Positions 1-9,090 of a stretch of 64,000 bases of DNA are shown one piece after another. This DNA comes from Paracoccus kondratievae. GTDB lineage: Bacteria > Pseudomonadota > Alphaproteobacteria > Rhodobacterales > Rhodobacteraceae. Numbering within the stretch: position 1 is the first letter of the stretch; each line of letters starts with the position of its first letter. The position numbers and the translations under genes are program-made. The notes beneath the pieces were generated by a model. It ran no database searches. It was not told the DNA's origin and saw nothing but the letters and a program-made list of their open reading frames with translations. The DNA lies in assembly GCF_009301415.1 (NCBI RefSeq), contig NZ_CP045073.1:1255501-1319500 (forward strand), in the 5' to 3' direction.

Positions 1-82
1 CGCCCTCGGGGTGGTGATGGGGTTTAAGCTCCCAATAACGGCCAAGGTTGTCTGTGGTGGTGTCGGTTACAACGTGGCTCAT
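1..82 (-). CDS. cyoC: Cytochrome o ubiquinol oxidase subunit III, N-terminal fragment
   Basis: Only the first 27 codons lie in the window; the gene runs off the left edge. It starts with ATG three bases after the cyoB stop. The predicted N-terminus is a polar, Thr-rich tail followed by a His-rich stretch (HHHPEG), as often seen before the first membrane helix of heme-copper oxidase subunit III. The call rests mainly on position, because the usual operon order is cyoA-cyoB-cyoC-cyoD. Subunit III is an integral membrane protein that stabilises the oxidase and carries no redox centre. Confidence 0.75.
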   Translation of the reverse strand, partial: MSHVVTDTTTDNLGRYWELKPHHHPEG

Positions 83-85
83 GGT

Positions 86-2092
86 TCAGACCCCCTGCGC
101 AAGCTGGCGCGTCCGGGCATCCTCGGTCGCCTCGATTTCCGGGACCGGGATGTAATAGTCGCGATCATAGTTGAAGGTATGGGCGATCGAGACAGCGATG
201 ATGCCAAGAAAGCTCAGGCCCGCCAGCCACCAGATATACCAGACCATCGCCAGCCCGCAGACCGTCGCCAAAGCGGCAAGGATCACGCCGGTGCCGGTGC
301 TTTTCGGCATATGGATCGGCATGAAGCCTGACGTCGGCCGGGTGGCGCCCTGCTGCTTCATCTCCCACCAGGTATCCAGCCCGTGCGAGATCGGGTTGAA
401 CGCAAAGTTATAGGCGGGCGGTGGCGACGAGGTCGCCCATTCCAGCGTGCGCCCGTCCCACGGGTCCCCGGTCGGGTCGCGGTATCCGGGGCGGTTGCGG
501 CGCATGATCGAGACGCCGAACTGCACGAACATGGCCAAGATGCCGACGGCGATCAGCACCGCGCCAAGGGCGGCGATGGCAAACCAGATGCGCAGGTCCG
601 GGTCATCAAAGACACGCAGCCTTCGCGTCACGCCCATCAGGCCAAGGATGTACAGCGGCATGAAGGCAAACCAGAAGCCGATGACCCAGAACCAGAATGA
701 GACCTTGCCCCAGAACACATCCAGTTTGAAACCAAAGGCCTTGGGCCACCAGTAATTCACCGCCGCGAAACAGCCAAACAGCACGCCGCCGATGATGACG
801 TTGTGGAAATGCGCAACGAGGAACAGCGAGTTGTGCAGCACGAAATCGGCGGGCGGCACCGCAAGCAGCACCCCGGTCATGCCGCCGATCACAAAGGTCA
901 GCATAAAGGCCAGTGTCCACATCATCGGCAGTTCGAACCGGACGCGGCCGCGATAGATGGTGAACAGCCAGTTAAAGAGCTTGGCCCCCGTCGGGATCGA
1001 GATGATCATCGTGGTGATCCCGAAGAACGAGTTCACCGAGGCGCCCGAGCCCATGGTAAAGAAGTGATGCAGCCAGACCAGATAGCTCAGCACCGTGATA
1101 CAGACGGTGGCATAGACCATCGAGCTGTAGCCAAACAGCCGCTTGCCCGAAAAGGTCGCGGTGATTTCGGAAAACACCCCGAACAGCGGCAGGATGAGGA
1201 TATAGACCTCGGGGTGGCCCCAGATCCAGATGAGGTTGATATACATCATCGGATTGCCGCCAAGGTCATTGGTAAAGAAGTTGGTGCCGACATAGCGATC
1301 CAGCGTCAGCAGGATCAGCGTCATGGTCAGGACCGGGAACGAGGCGACGATCAGGATGTTGGTGCAGAAGGCCGTCCAGGTAAACACCGGCATCCGCATC
1401 ATCGTCATGCCCGGCGCGCGCATCTTGAGGATCGTCACCAGCAGGTTGATGCCTGAAAGCGTGGTGCCGACCCCCGCGACCTGCAGGCCCCAGATGTAAT
1501 AATCCACCCCGACCCATGGGCTGTAGCCGATGCCCGACAGCGGCGGAAAGGCCAGCCAGCCGGTCTGTGCGAATTCACCCACAAACAGCGAGGCCATGGT
1601 GATGATCGCGCCCCCGACCGTCATCCAGAACGAGAAGTTGTTCAGAAAGGGGAATGAAACGTCACGCGCGCCGATCTGCAGCGGCACGATATAGTTCATC
1701 AGCCCTGTGACAAAGGGCATCGCCACGAAAAAGATCATGATGACGCCATGGGCGGTAAAGATCTGGTCGTAGTGATGCGAGTTCAGATAGCCCTCGGATC
1801 CGCCAAAGGCCCAGACCTGCTGCAACCGCATCATGATCGCATCGGCAAAGCCGCGCAGGAACATGACCAGCGCAAGGATGATATACATGATGCCGATCTT
1901 TTTATGATCGACCGAGGTAAACCACTCTCGCCACAGCCAGCCCCACAGACGGTAGCGGGTCAGGGCTGCAAGCAATGCGACCCCGCCCATCGCTACGACT
2001 ACAAAGGTGCCCAGGACGATCGGCTCTTTCGGGATCGCATCCCAGTTCAGCCGGCCCAGAAGAAAGGTGGTTTCGTTGGAAAACGTTGCCAT
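86..2092 (-). CDS. cyoB: Ubiquinol oxidase subunit I (cytochrome bo3/ba3-type)
   Basis: Catalytic subunit of a proton-pumping quinol oxidase that reduces O2 to water in the inner membrane; called qoxB in Paracoccus. At 668 residues it matches E. coli CyoB in size and has the many hydrophobic helices of subunit I. Metal ligands are visible: His115 (heme), the WGHPEVY block with His293 and the cross-linking Tyr297, the His342-His343 pair for CuB, and His428/His430 for the two hemes. Arg80 and Asp84 in LRGFADA correspond to the quinol-site Arg/Asp pair of CyoB, which separates it from cytochrome c oxidases. It sits 12 bp after cyoA and 3 bp before cyoC, so the three are co-transcribed. Confidence 0.96.
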   Translation of the reverse strand: MATFSNETTFLLGRLNWDAIPKEPIVLGTFVVVAMGGVALLAALTRYRLWGWLWREWFTSVDHKKIGIMYIILALVMFLRGFADAIMMRLQQVWAFGGSEGYLNSHHYDQIFTAHGVIMIFFVAMPFVTGLMNYIVPLQIGARDVSFPFLNNFSFWMTVGGAIITMASLFVGEFAQTGWLAFPPLSGIGYSPWVGVDYYIWGLQVAGVGTTLSGINLLVTILKMRAPGMTMMRMPVFTWTAFCTNILIVASFPVLTMTLILLTLDRYVGTNFFTNDLGGNPMMYINLIWIWGHPEVYILILPLFGVFSEITATFSGKRLFGYSSMVYATVCITVLSYLVWLHHFFTMGSGASVNSFFGITTMIISIPTGAKLFNWLFTIYRGRVRFELPMMWTLAFMLTFVIGGMTGVLLAVPPADFVLHNSLFLVAHFHNVIIGGVLFGCFAAVNYWWPKAFGFKLDVFWGKVSFWFWVIGFWFAFMPLYILGLMGVTRRLRVFDDPDLRIWFAIAALGAVLIAVGILAMFVQFGVSIMRRNRPGYRDPTGDPWDGRTLEWATSSPPPAYNFAFNPISHGLDTWWEMKQQGATRPTSGFMPIHMPKSTGTGVILAALATVCGLAMVWYIWWLAGLSFLGIIAVSIAHTFNYDRDYYIPVPEIEATEDARTRQLAQGV

Positions 2093-2104
2093 GCTTGCGT
2101 CCGA

Positions 2105-3307
2105 TCAGAATTTCTGCGCCTGACCCCTGGTTGGGTCCAACAGCGTCACGGCATTGTCCTGTGAGGGGGTGAACAGCCCTTTCGGCGGGGTCAGCGCATG
2201 GCCGCGCAGAGGCGTCATGTTCACTGTCGTGCGGGTCAGCTCGGGCGATTTTCCGAACATCCGCGCCGAATCCTCGGGCGTGCAGAACGAGGCGATCTGA
2301 AAGGGCTCCCACCCCAGTACCGGGGCGCGGGTGCCGCGTCGCTGGTCCTTGTCATAGGTCAGCCGCTGCACATTCATCGTACCGGCAAGCCCGGTGCCGC
2401 CCTGGGCGTCCAGGGCCATCATCTCTGCCATGCAGATCTTGCCGGGCTCAACGCACATGTTCACGACGCGCTGGAAAAGCTGGGGATCGACATCGGCAAA
2501 GGACATCGGCGGCACGTTTTCGCTGGGTGCCTCAAGCTCAAGGTAGCGGGGGCGGTCCAGCGTGCCGCCGCCAGCCCGGGCCCTGGCGACCCAGGCGTCA
2601 AAGCCTGCCTCGTCGCTGGCCAGTGCCTTGAAATGCATCCCCGAAAAGCCCTGGCCCGAGTAATGCGAGGCGATGCCCTTGTATTCGCCCGGGCGGTTAA
2701 AGACGCCGTTCAGCTTGGTTTCCATCCCCGGCATGGCGTAGATCATGCCAGCCATCGCCGGGATGTAGAATGCGTTCATGACCGAGGTCGAGGTCAGCGT
2801 GAACTCGACCGGACGATCGACCGGCACCGCCATCTCGTTGATCGAGGCAATGCCCTGTTCGGGATAGATAAAGAGCCATTTCCAGTCCATCGCCACCACC
2901 TGCACCTGCAGCGGCCTGGTGTCGCTGGCCACCGGCTGGCCGCTCGTGATGCGGTCAAGCGGGCGATAGGGGTCCAGCAGATGCGTACCGACCCAGGTCA
3001 GCGCCCCAAGCGTGATGATGATCAAAAGCGGCGCGGCCCAGATCACGAACTCAAGCTTGGTCGAATGGTCCCAGTCGGGCTGATAGTCGGCGCGGCGATT
3101 CCTGGCGCGGTAACGCAGCGCAAAGATCACCGTCAGGATCATGACCGGGACGATGATCAGCAGCATGAGCAGCGTCGAGGTCACCAGCAGGTCGCGCTGT
3201 CGCGCCGCCACATCCCCGGCGGGGGCCAGAACTTCGGCCTTGCAGGCGGCCAGCGGGAACGCCAGCGCAAGCCACGGCAGGCCGGCGAATTTTCGTTTTT
3301 GGGTCAT
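2105..3307 (-). CDS. cyoA: Ubiquinol oxidase subunit II (CyoA/QoxA)
   Basis: First gene of the oxidase operon. The chosen ATG gives a lipoprotein signal peptide with a lipobox (LAAC, Cys22), as in CyoA; an in-frame start 35 codons upstream would bury this signal. Two membrane helices follow (roughly residues 40-65 and 85-105), then a periplasmic cupredoxin domain. The CuA loop is degenerate: where cytochrome c oxidases carry two Cys plus His and Met ligands, this protein reads ASHYSGQGFSGMHF, so no CuA can form, as expected for a quinol oxidase. At 400 residues it is longer than the E. coli protein (about 315), with a C-terminal extension. An FNR-type site lies about 83 bp upstream of the start. 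Confidence 0.94.
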   Translation of the reverse strand: MTQKRKFAGLPWLALAFPLAACKAEVLAPAGDVAARQRDLLVTSTLLMLLIIVPVMILTVIFALRYRARNRRADYQPDWDHSTKLEFVIWAAPLLIIITLGALTWVGTHLLDPYRPLDRITSGQPVASDTRPLQVQVVAMDWKWLFIYPEQGIASINEMAVPVDRPVEFTLTSTSVMNAFYIPAMAGMIYAMPGMETKLNGVFNRPGEYKGIASHYSGQGFSGMHFKALASDEAGFDAWVARARAGGGTLDRPRYLELEAPSENVPPMSFADVDPQLFQRVVNMCVEPGKICMAEMMALDAQGGTGLAGTMNVQRLTYDKDQRRGTRAPVLGWEPFQIASFCTPEDSARMFGKSPELTRTTVNMTPLRGHALTPPKGLFTPSQDNAVTLLDPTRGQAQKF

Positions 3308-3389
3308 TGGACTGTCCGAGTGTCCGTGAACGACAGGTGCGGATGGCTGAGTCGCGAAAGGCTGCGACCTATGCGGTAATTGGCTTACC

Positions 3390-3403
3390 TTGATCTGGAT
3401 CAA
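3390..3403. promoter_or_regulatory. FNR/FnrP-type binding site
   Basis: TTGATCTGGATCAA matches the FNR consensus TTGAT-N4-ATCAA at every defined position. It lies between the divergent cyoA (start 3307) and the MFS gene (start 3532). In Paracoccus denitrificans, FnrP is known to lower expression of the quinol oxidase when oxygen is scarce; this site is well placed for that, but binding is inferred. Confidence 0.8.
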
Positions 3404-3531
3404 ATCCGCCATGCGGCGTTTTGTCCTATACTGCCTGGCCCCTCATTGCGGCAGCAATAAGGTAGGAAACGCCGCGGTGGACTTTGGTCAAGCCGGGCGC
3501 GAATCTGGATCACATCGGATTCCTCGGGAAC

Positions 3532-4857
3532 ATGAGCACAACTTCTTCCATGCCCGCCGCCGGGACGGCAGCCCCGTCATCGCACGGCCATCACAGCGTT
3601 TCACCCTCGGACATTGCCGTCGGGGTGATCATCGGACGCACCTCGGAGTTCTTTGACTTCTTCGTTTTCGCGATTGCCTCGGTGATCGTCTTTCCTCAGC
3701 GGATCTTTCCCTTTGTCGATCCGCTGACCGGCACGCTGCTGTCATTTGCGCTGCTGGCACTGGCCTTTGTCGCCCGGCCGCTTGGCAGCGTCCTGTTCAT
3801 GGGCATCGACAGACGCCATGGACGCGTGACCAAGCTGACGGCAGCCCTGTTTTTGATGGGAACCGCCACCGTCGCGATGGGCCTGATCCCCAGCTATGAA
3901 AATGTCGGCGGCTGGGCGGTGGTCATCCTTGCTATCCTGCGCATCGCACAGGGGCTGGCACTTGGCGGGGCATGGGACGGTATGCCCTCGCTTTTGGCGC
4001 TGACGGCCCCACCGAACCGGCGCGGCCTTTACGCCATGGTGCCGCAGCTTGGCGCGCCGATCGGGCTGATCGTGGCAAGCCTGCTGTTTGCTTATCTTGC
4101 CGCCAATCTGACGGCGCAGGATTTTCTGGACTGGGGCTGGCGCTACCCGTTCTTTGTCGCCTTCTCGGTCAACGTGGTGGCGCTGTTTGCCCGGCTGCGC
4201 ATCGTCGCGACCGATGAGTTTTCCCAGCTTTTCGAATCGCGTGAGCTGCAGCCGACCCGCATCGGCAAGACCCTCGGCGAGGATGGCGGTGCGGTGCTTG
4301 TCGGGATCTTCGTTCCGCTGGCAAGCTTTGCCATGTTCCACATGGTCACGGTCTATCCGCTGTCCTGGATCTATCTTTATACCGACGAGACGCTGCTAAG
4401 CTTTCTGATTATCGAGGCCGTGGCCGCCGTTGCTGGAATCGTTGCCATTCTGCTGTCGGGCTGGCTTGCCGACCGCTTTGGACGGCGTAACCTCTTGCTG
4501 ATCGGGGCGCTGCTTATCGGTTGTTTTGCGGCACTCGCCCCCCTGCTTTTGTCCGGCGGCGAGACCGGAGAGCTCATTTACATGATCGCCGGTTTTTTTA
4601 TCCTTGGCCTTAGCTTCGGGCAAAGTTCGGGTGCGGTGGCCTCGCTCTTTGGGGCGCGCAACCGCTATACCGGCTCGGCCATCGTCTCGGATCTGGCCTG
4701 GATGTTCGGGGCGGGTTTCGCGCCGCTGACGGCACTGCTGCTGTCGACCTGGCTGGGGCTGTCGGCTGCGGGGCTATACCTGCTTTCGGGCGCCGTCTGT
4801 TCGGTCATCGCCATTCTCATGTCGGGCAAGCTGGATTTTCGCACCTCTGACCGCTAG
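3532..4857 (+). CDS. MFS transporter, metabolite:proton symporter-like
   Basis: A 441-residue integral membrane protein with about 12 hydrophobic segments. The segment beginning IGRTSEFFDFF resembles helix 1 of the metabolite:H+ symporter branch (ProP, ShiA, KgtP), where a T-x-E-[WF]-[YF]-DF pattern is typical. Loops rich in Arg and Asp (DRRHGR after helix 2, DRFGRR after helix 8) match the MFS loop motifs. The ATG at 3532 avoids an unlikely TTG start 16 codons earlier. Its substrate cannot be read from the sequence. It is divergent from cyoA and lies in front of the acetone carboxylase genes, on the same strand but with its own spacing, so a role with either is only possible. Confidence 0.8.
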   Translation: MSTTSSMPAAGTAAPSSHGHHSVSPSDIAVGVIIGRTSEFFDFFVFAIASVIVFPQRIFPFVDPLTGTLLSFALLALAFVARPLGSVLFMGIDRRHGRVTKLTAALFLMGTATVAMGLIPSYENVGGWAVVILAILRIAQGLALGGAWDGMPSLLALTAPPNRRGLYAMVPQLGAPIGLIVASLLFAYLAANLTAQDFLDWGWRYPFFVAFSVNVVALFARLRIVATDEFSQLFESRELQPTRIGKTLGEDGGAVLVGIFVPLASFAMFHMVTVYPLSWIYLYTDETLLSFLIIEAVAAVAGIVAILLSGWLADRFGRRNLLLIGALLIGCFAALAPLLLSGGETGELIYMIAGFFILGLSFGQSSGAVASLFGARNRYTGSAIVSDLAWMFGAGFAPLTALLLSTWLGLSAAGLYLLSGAVCSVIAILMSGKLDFRTSDR

Positions 4858-4910
4858 GTGACCCGCCGTCCCCCGATCCCATACCAGAGGCGGGGCGCGG
4901 CGTTCTTTTC

Positions 4911-4939
4911 TTGACACAAGCTGCGCCAGTCACATTACT
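4911..4939 (+). promoter_or_regulatory. Candidate promoter of acxR
   Basis: A consensus -35 box (TTGACA, 4911-4916) is followed after 17 bp by a poor -10 box (ATTACT, 4934-4939), about 27 bp before the acxR start. The intact -35 with a weak -10 suggests modest constitutive transcription of the activator. Confidence 0.45.
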
Positions 4940-4965
4940 CTGCGGCAAGCCTGCAGAAAGGCGCG

Positions 4966-6795
4966 ATGATGACGGAAAGCATCCAGAAGGAGGACTGGGA
5001 GCGGTTCCGTGCGTTGGGGAGCGTGCCCCCCAGCATCCGGGAGATCGTGTTCAGGTCCTGGGTCAGATCACGGGAGCGGGGGGAAATCGGCTCGCTCAAC
5101 CGTGCGCCGACGGTTGCGCAGGACGAATTGCATGGCATTCGCCACCGCAACGCGAGGCTGCGCAAGGCGGCGCAGAACGCGATCCGCCGCACCGGATACA
5201 TGCTTGAGGACGCCGGGGCGATGCTTCTGCTTTGCGACCGCAGAGGCGTCGTCATGGATGCGACGGGCGATTCCCGCATCCTGTCGCGCGGTGCGGAAAA
5301 CCATCTGCAACCGGGCGGGCGCTGGGACGAAGGCGCGATTGGCACCAACGCCATCGGCACCGCGCTGCATCTGGCCCAGCCCGTCGTCATCACCGGGGTG
5401 GAGCATTTCTGCGAGGCGATTCAGCGCTGGTCCTGTGCTGCAGCCCCGATCCATGACCCGCTGAGCGGGCGGCTGCTTGGCGCTGTCGATATCTCGGGTC
5501 CTGCTCAGGACAGCATGCGCCGGGGCGCCGCGCTGTCGGTGACGCTGGCTTTGCAGATCGAGGAAAGCTTGCGCAGCGCCGGTCTGCATGAACATGCGGT
5601 CCTGATTGATGCGCTGCTGGCACGGCACAATGGCGGGGGAGCCGAGGATCTGTTGCTGCTTGACCGCTACGGGCGCAAGGTCTGGTCCCGCACCCCCAGC
5701 CGCGAAGCTGCCGCGCAGGTCGAAGCGAAAGGTGCGGTCCTGCAAAGCCTGATGAAGGACAACGACGGCGACTGCCATGATCTGGCCGGGCGGGTGCGCG
5801 AGGTTCTGGCCGATGCCGAGGTCGATGTCCTGTCCGAACGTGGCGAGGCGCTGGGCGTTGTCGTGACCTTTCCCCGCCGCACCCGTCCTGCACGGCGTGA
5901 GCCGGCCGCGCCCCCAGATCTGCGCCAGATCGCTGAAACAGGGGCGGTGATGCAGGATCTTTGCAATGCCGCTGAACGGATCGTCGGAAACGGCCTGCCT
6001 CTGGTTCTTGAGGGGCCGGTCGGCAGCGGCAAAGAGACCTTTGCCCGTGCGCTGCATGCAGGTGGCCCCCTGGCCGGGTTGCCGTTCGAGATGCTCGATT
6101 GCAGCCTTCTTGACGCGGCGACGCTGAAGCCGGGATCGGGTGGCAGCGAGGCATTGCTGCGTCTGGCGCAAAGCGGCGGCACGCTGTGCCTTGACGAGCC
6201 GGCCGAAACCCCGGCCGAGGTGCAGCCGCTTCTGACACAGGCGCTGGCGCAGATCGAACGGGCGGGGACGGCGGTCCAGTTGATAACCTTGTGCTCGGTG
6301 CCGCTGTCCGACAGCCTTGGCGTGGGCGGGCTTGGCTCGGCGCTGCATTTCCGGCTGGCTGCGGCGGTCTTGCGCCTGCCTGCGCTGGCCGAGCGGCGTG
6401 AGGACCTGCCGGCGCTGATCCGCCGCTTTGCCCAGACCTATGCGCCGCAGCACCGTCAGGGCAGGGTGCTGCGCTTTACCCCGGCGGCAATGCAGCAGTT
6501 GCAGGCCCATGACTGGCCGGGCAATCTGCGGGAATTGCGCAATCTGGTGGAATCTCTGGGTGTGACCTCGCTAAGCGGGCTGGTTGATGCGTCGGACCTG
6601 CCCCGCCACCTGACGCGCGCACCCGGTCCGCGGCGCGAGGAAACCCTGCGCGACCGAGAGCGGGCCGAGATCATGGCGGCCATGGCCGAGGCGGGCAGCA
6701 ACATCACCGAGGTCGCGCGCAGGCTGGGGATCGCGCGCTCGACGCTTTATCTCAAGCTTGACCAATACGGCATCAGGCGGCCCCGCCGCGAATAA
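4966..6795 (+). CDS. acxR: AcoR/AcxR-type activator of acetone carboxylase, lacking GAFTGA
   Basis: A 609-residue regulator directly upstream of acxABC. Residues about 75-180 form a GAF-type sensor typical of AcoR proteins (GTNAIGTAL and EHFCEA blocks, then a DISG end). Residues about 340-560 form an AAA+ domain with Walker A GPVGSGKE (350-357), Walker B LCLDE (407-411), and the FRL...RREDLP and DWPGNLREL blocks of sigma-54 activators. The C-terminus is a Fis-type helix-turn-helix (ITEVARRLGIARSTLYLKL). The loop between Walker A and B is shortened and the GAFTGA motif that touches sigma-54 is absent. In the known acx operons an activator of this family switches on acetone carboxylase when acetone is present. 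Here activation may not use sigma-54. Confidence 0.9.
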   Translation: MMTESIQKEDWERFRALGSVPPSIREIVFRSWVRSRERGEIGSLNRAPTVAQDELHGIRHRNARLRKAAQNAIRRTGYMLEDAGAMLLLCDRRGVVMDATGDSRILSRGAENHLQPGGRWDEGAIGTNAIGTALHLAQPVVITGVEHFCEAIQRWSCAAAPIHDPLSGRLLGAVDISGPAQDSMRRGAALSVTLALQIEESLRSAGLHEHAVLIDALLARHNGGGAEDLLLLDRYGRKVWSRTPSREAAAQVEAKGAVLQSLMKDNDGDCHDLAGRVREVLADAEVDVLSERGEALGVVVTFPRRTRPARREPAAPPDLRQIAETGAVMQDLCNAAERIVGNGLPLVLEGPVGSGKETFARALHAGGPLAGLPFEMLDCSLLDAATLKPGSGGSEALLRLAQSGGTLCLDEPAETPAEVQPLLTQALAQIERAGTAVQLITLCSVPLSDSLGVGGLGSALHFRLAAAVLRLPALAERREDLPALIRRFAQTYAPQHRQGRVLRFTPAAMQQLQAHDWPGNLRELRNLVESLGVTSLSGLVDASDLPRHLTRAPGPRREETLRDRERAEIMAAMAEAGSNITEVARRLGIARSTLYLKLDQYGIRRPRRE

Positions 6796-6803
6796 GTGCC
6801 GTT

Positions 6804-6853
6804 CTGTCCGCCATTGTCCGACGCCCTGTCCGAAAACCGGACAACACGGACAG
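6804..6853. promoter_or_regulatory. Cluster of TGTCCG/CGGACA repeats upstream of acxA
   Basis: Three TGTCCG copies (6805, 6815, 6827) are followed by two CGGACA copies (6838, 6847). The outer pair and the next pair form a nested dyad: CTGTCCG-N3-TTGTCCG on the left mirrors CCGGACA-N3-CGGACAG on the right. The block lies between acxR and acxA, about 60-110 bp before the acxA start, where an activator should bind. It is the likely AcxR operator, by inference. Confidence 0.65.
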
Positions 6854-6914
6854 GTGGCACGATTCCATCCTGCCGCTACGCCACAGGGAGGTGGCGCAAT
6901 GGGAGGAGAAAACC

Positions 6915-9068
6915 GTGCCATTGGACAAACCCAACAGACGCAAGGTGCAGGTGCTGGGCATCGACGCTGGCGGCACCATGACAGATACGTTCTTTGTGGA
7001 CAGCGAAGGCGAATTCGTCGTCGGCAAGGCCCAATCGACGCCACAGAACGAGGCGCTTGGCCTGATCGCCAGCTCTCGCGAGGGGTTGGAGCATTGGGGA
7101 CTAACGCTGGAAGAGGCGCTGTCCGAAATCCAGACCGGTGTCTATTCAGGCACCGCCATGCTGAACCGAGTGGTTCAGCGCAAGGGGTTGCGCTGCGGCC
7201 TGATCGTCAATGCGGGGATGGAGGATTTCCACCGCATGGGCCGTGCGATCCAGGCCTATCTGGGCTTTGCCTATGAAGACCGGATCCACCTGAACACCCA
7301 TTACTATGACGAGCCTTTGGTGCCGCGTCACCTGACGCGCGGCGTCATGGAACGCATCGACATGTCGGGTACCGTGGTCATTCCGCTGCGCGAGGAAACC
7401 GCCCGTCAGGCTGCGCGCGAACTGATCGCGCAGGATGTCGAAGGTATCGTGATCTCGCTTTTGCACAGCTACCGCAACCCCGCGCATGAACGGCGGGTGC
7501 GCGATATCGTGCAAGAGGAAATCGCGGCCTCGGGCAAGTCCATCCCGGTTTTTGCCTCGACCGACTATTATCCGGTGCGCAAGGAAACCCACCGCACCAA
7601 TACTACCATCCTTGAGGCTTATGCCGCCGAGCCGTCGCGCCAGACGCTGAACAAGATCTCATCCGCGTTCAAGGATAACGGCTCGAAATTCGACTTTCGC
7701 GTGATGGCGACGCATGGCGGCACCATCAGCTGGAAGGCCAAGGAGCTGGCGCGCACCATCGTCTCGGGTCCGATCGGGGGCGTGATCGGTGCGAAATATC
7801 TTGGCGAAGTGCTGGGTTATTCCAATATCGCCTGCTCTGACATTGGCGGCACCTCGTTCGACGTGGCGCTGATCACCCAGAACGAACTGACGATCCGCAA
7901 CGACCCGGATATGGCGCGGCTTGTCCTGTCCCTGCCTTTGGTCGCCATGGATTCGGTCGGCGCCGGGGCGGGCAGCTTTATCCGGCTTGACCCCTATACC
8001 AGGGCGATCAAGCTTGGCCCGGATTCGGCGGGCTATCGCGTCGGTGTCTGCTGGGCTGAATCGGGGATCGAGACCGTCACCATCTCGGATTGTCATGTCA
8101 TCCTTGGCTATCTGAACCCCGACAACTTCCTTGGCGGTCAGGTCAAGCTGGACCGCGAGCGGGCCTGGAACGCGATGAAGGAGCAGATCGCCGATCCGCT
8201 TGGCCTGTCGGTCGAGGATGCCGCGGCTGGGGTGATCGAGCTTTTGGACAGCGATCTGCGTGACTATCTGCGCTCGATGATCTCGGGCAAGGGTTACAGC
8301 CCGTCCAGCTTCGTCTGCTTCAGCTATGGTGGCGCAGGTCCTGTCCACACCTATGGCTATACCGAGGGTCTGGGCTTTGAGGATGTGATCGTTCCCGCCT
8401 GGGCGGCAGGTTTTTCCGCCTTTGGCTGCGCGGCGGCGGATTTCGAGTATCGCTATGATAAATCGCTCGATATCAACATCGCAAGCGAGGCCGGGGATGA
8501 TCTCAAGGTCCGTCAGGCCCAGACCCTGCAGGCAGCTTGGGAAGAGCTCAAAGAGCGGGTCCTCGAAGAGTTCGAGATCAACGGCTATTCCGCTGATCGC
8601 GTGACACTGCAACCCGGTTTCCGCATGCAGTATCGCGGCCAGCTGAACGATCTGGAAATCGAAAGCCCGATCCTTGAGGCCAACTCGGCCGAGGACTGGG
8701 ATAAGCTGGTCGAGGCCTTCAACGACACCTATGGACGCGTTTATGCCGCCGCTGCCCGCTCGCCCGAGCTTGGCTATTCGGTGACTGGCGCGATCATGCG
8801 CGGCACGGTGCCAATCCCCAAACCCCGGATCCCCAAGGAACCCGAGGCCGGTCCGACCCCGCCCGAAGAGGCCAGGCTTGGCACCCGCAAGTTCTATCGC
8901 CACAAGCAATGGGTCGATGCGCAGCTTTACCAGATGGAAAAGCTGAAACCGGGCAACCGCGTCACCGGCCCGGCGATCATCGAATCCGACGCCACGACCT
9001 TTGTGGTGCCCGGAGGTTTCGAGACCTGGCTCGACGGTCATCGCCTGTTCCACCTGAAAGAACTCTGA
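6915..9068 (+). CDS. acxA: Acetone carboxylase beta subunit
   Basis: Member of the hydantoinase A/oxoprolinase family. Acetone carboxylase joins acetone and bicarbonate to acetoacetate at the cost of ATP in the cytoplasm. The N-terminus carries the ATP-binding pattern GIDAGGTMTDTFF, and long stretches (GAKYLGEVLGY, MDSVGAGAGSF, GGAGPVHTYGYTEGLG) follow the acetone carboxylase beta subunit of Xanthobacter as I remember it. The GTG at 6915 is preferred because GGGAGGAG lies 6 bp upstream; another in-frame GTG at 6891 overlaps a weaker site. The protein is 717 residues, close to the family length. It is followed after 22 bp by acxB. Confidence 0.94.
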   Translation: MPLDKPNRRKVQVLGIDAGGTMTDTFFVDSEGEFVVGKAQSTPQNEALGLIASSREGLEHWGLTLEEALSEIQTGVYSGTAMLNRVVQRKGLRCGLIVNAGMEDFHRMGRAIQAYLGFAYEDRIHLNTHYYDEPLVPRHLTRGVMERIDMSGTVVIPLREETARQAARELIAQDVEGIVISLLHSYRNPAHERRVRDIVQEEIAASGKSIPVFASTDYYPVRKETHRTNTTILEAYAAEPSRQTLNKISSAFKDNGSKFDFRVMATHGGTISWKAKELARTIVSGPIGGVIGAKYLGEVLGYSNIACSDIGGTSFDVALITQNELTIRNDPDMARLVLSLPLVAMDSVGAGAGSFIRLDPYTRAIKLGPDSAGYRVGVCWAESGIETVTISDCHVILGYLNPDNFLGGQVKLDRERAWNAMKEQIADPLGLSVEDAAAGVIELLDSDLRDYLRSMISGKGYSPSSFVCFSYGGAGPVHTYGYTEGLGFEDVIVPAWAAGFSAFGCAAADFEYRYDKSLDINIASEAGDDLKVRQAQTLQAAWEELKERVLEEFEINGYSADRVTLQPGFRMQYRGQLNDLEIESPILEANSAEDWDKLVEAFNDTYGRVYAAAARSPELGYSVTGAIMRGTVPIPKPRIPKEPEAGPTPPEEARLGTRKFYRHKQWVDAQLYQMEKLKPGNRVTGPAIIESDATTFVVPGGFETWLDGHRLFHLKEL

Positions 9069-9090
9069 AGCTCCGAGGGAGGAGATCGAC

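Noticed and set aside
2105..3307. Cytochrome c oxidase subunit II
   Set aside because: The CuA ligand cysteines are missing and the protein has a CyoA-type lipobox.
6855..6874. Possible sigma-54 promoter before acxA
   Set aside because: TGGCACG fits the -24 box, but the -12 position at the required distance reads TC instead of GC; the nearest TGC is four bases too far away.
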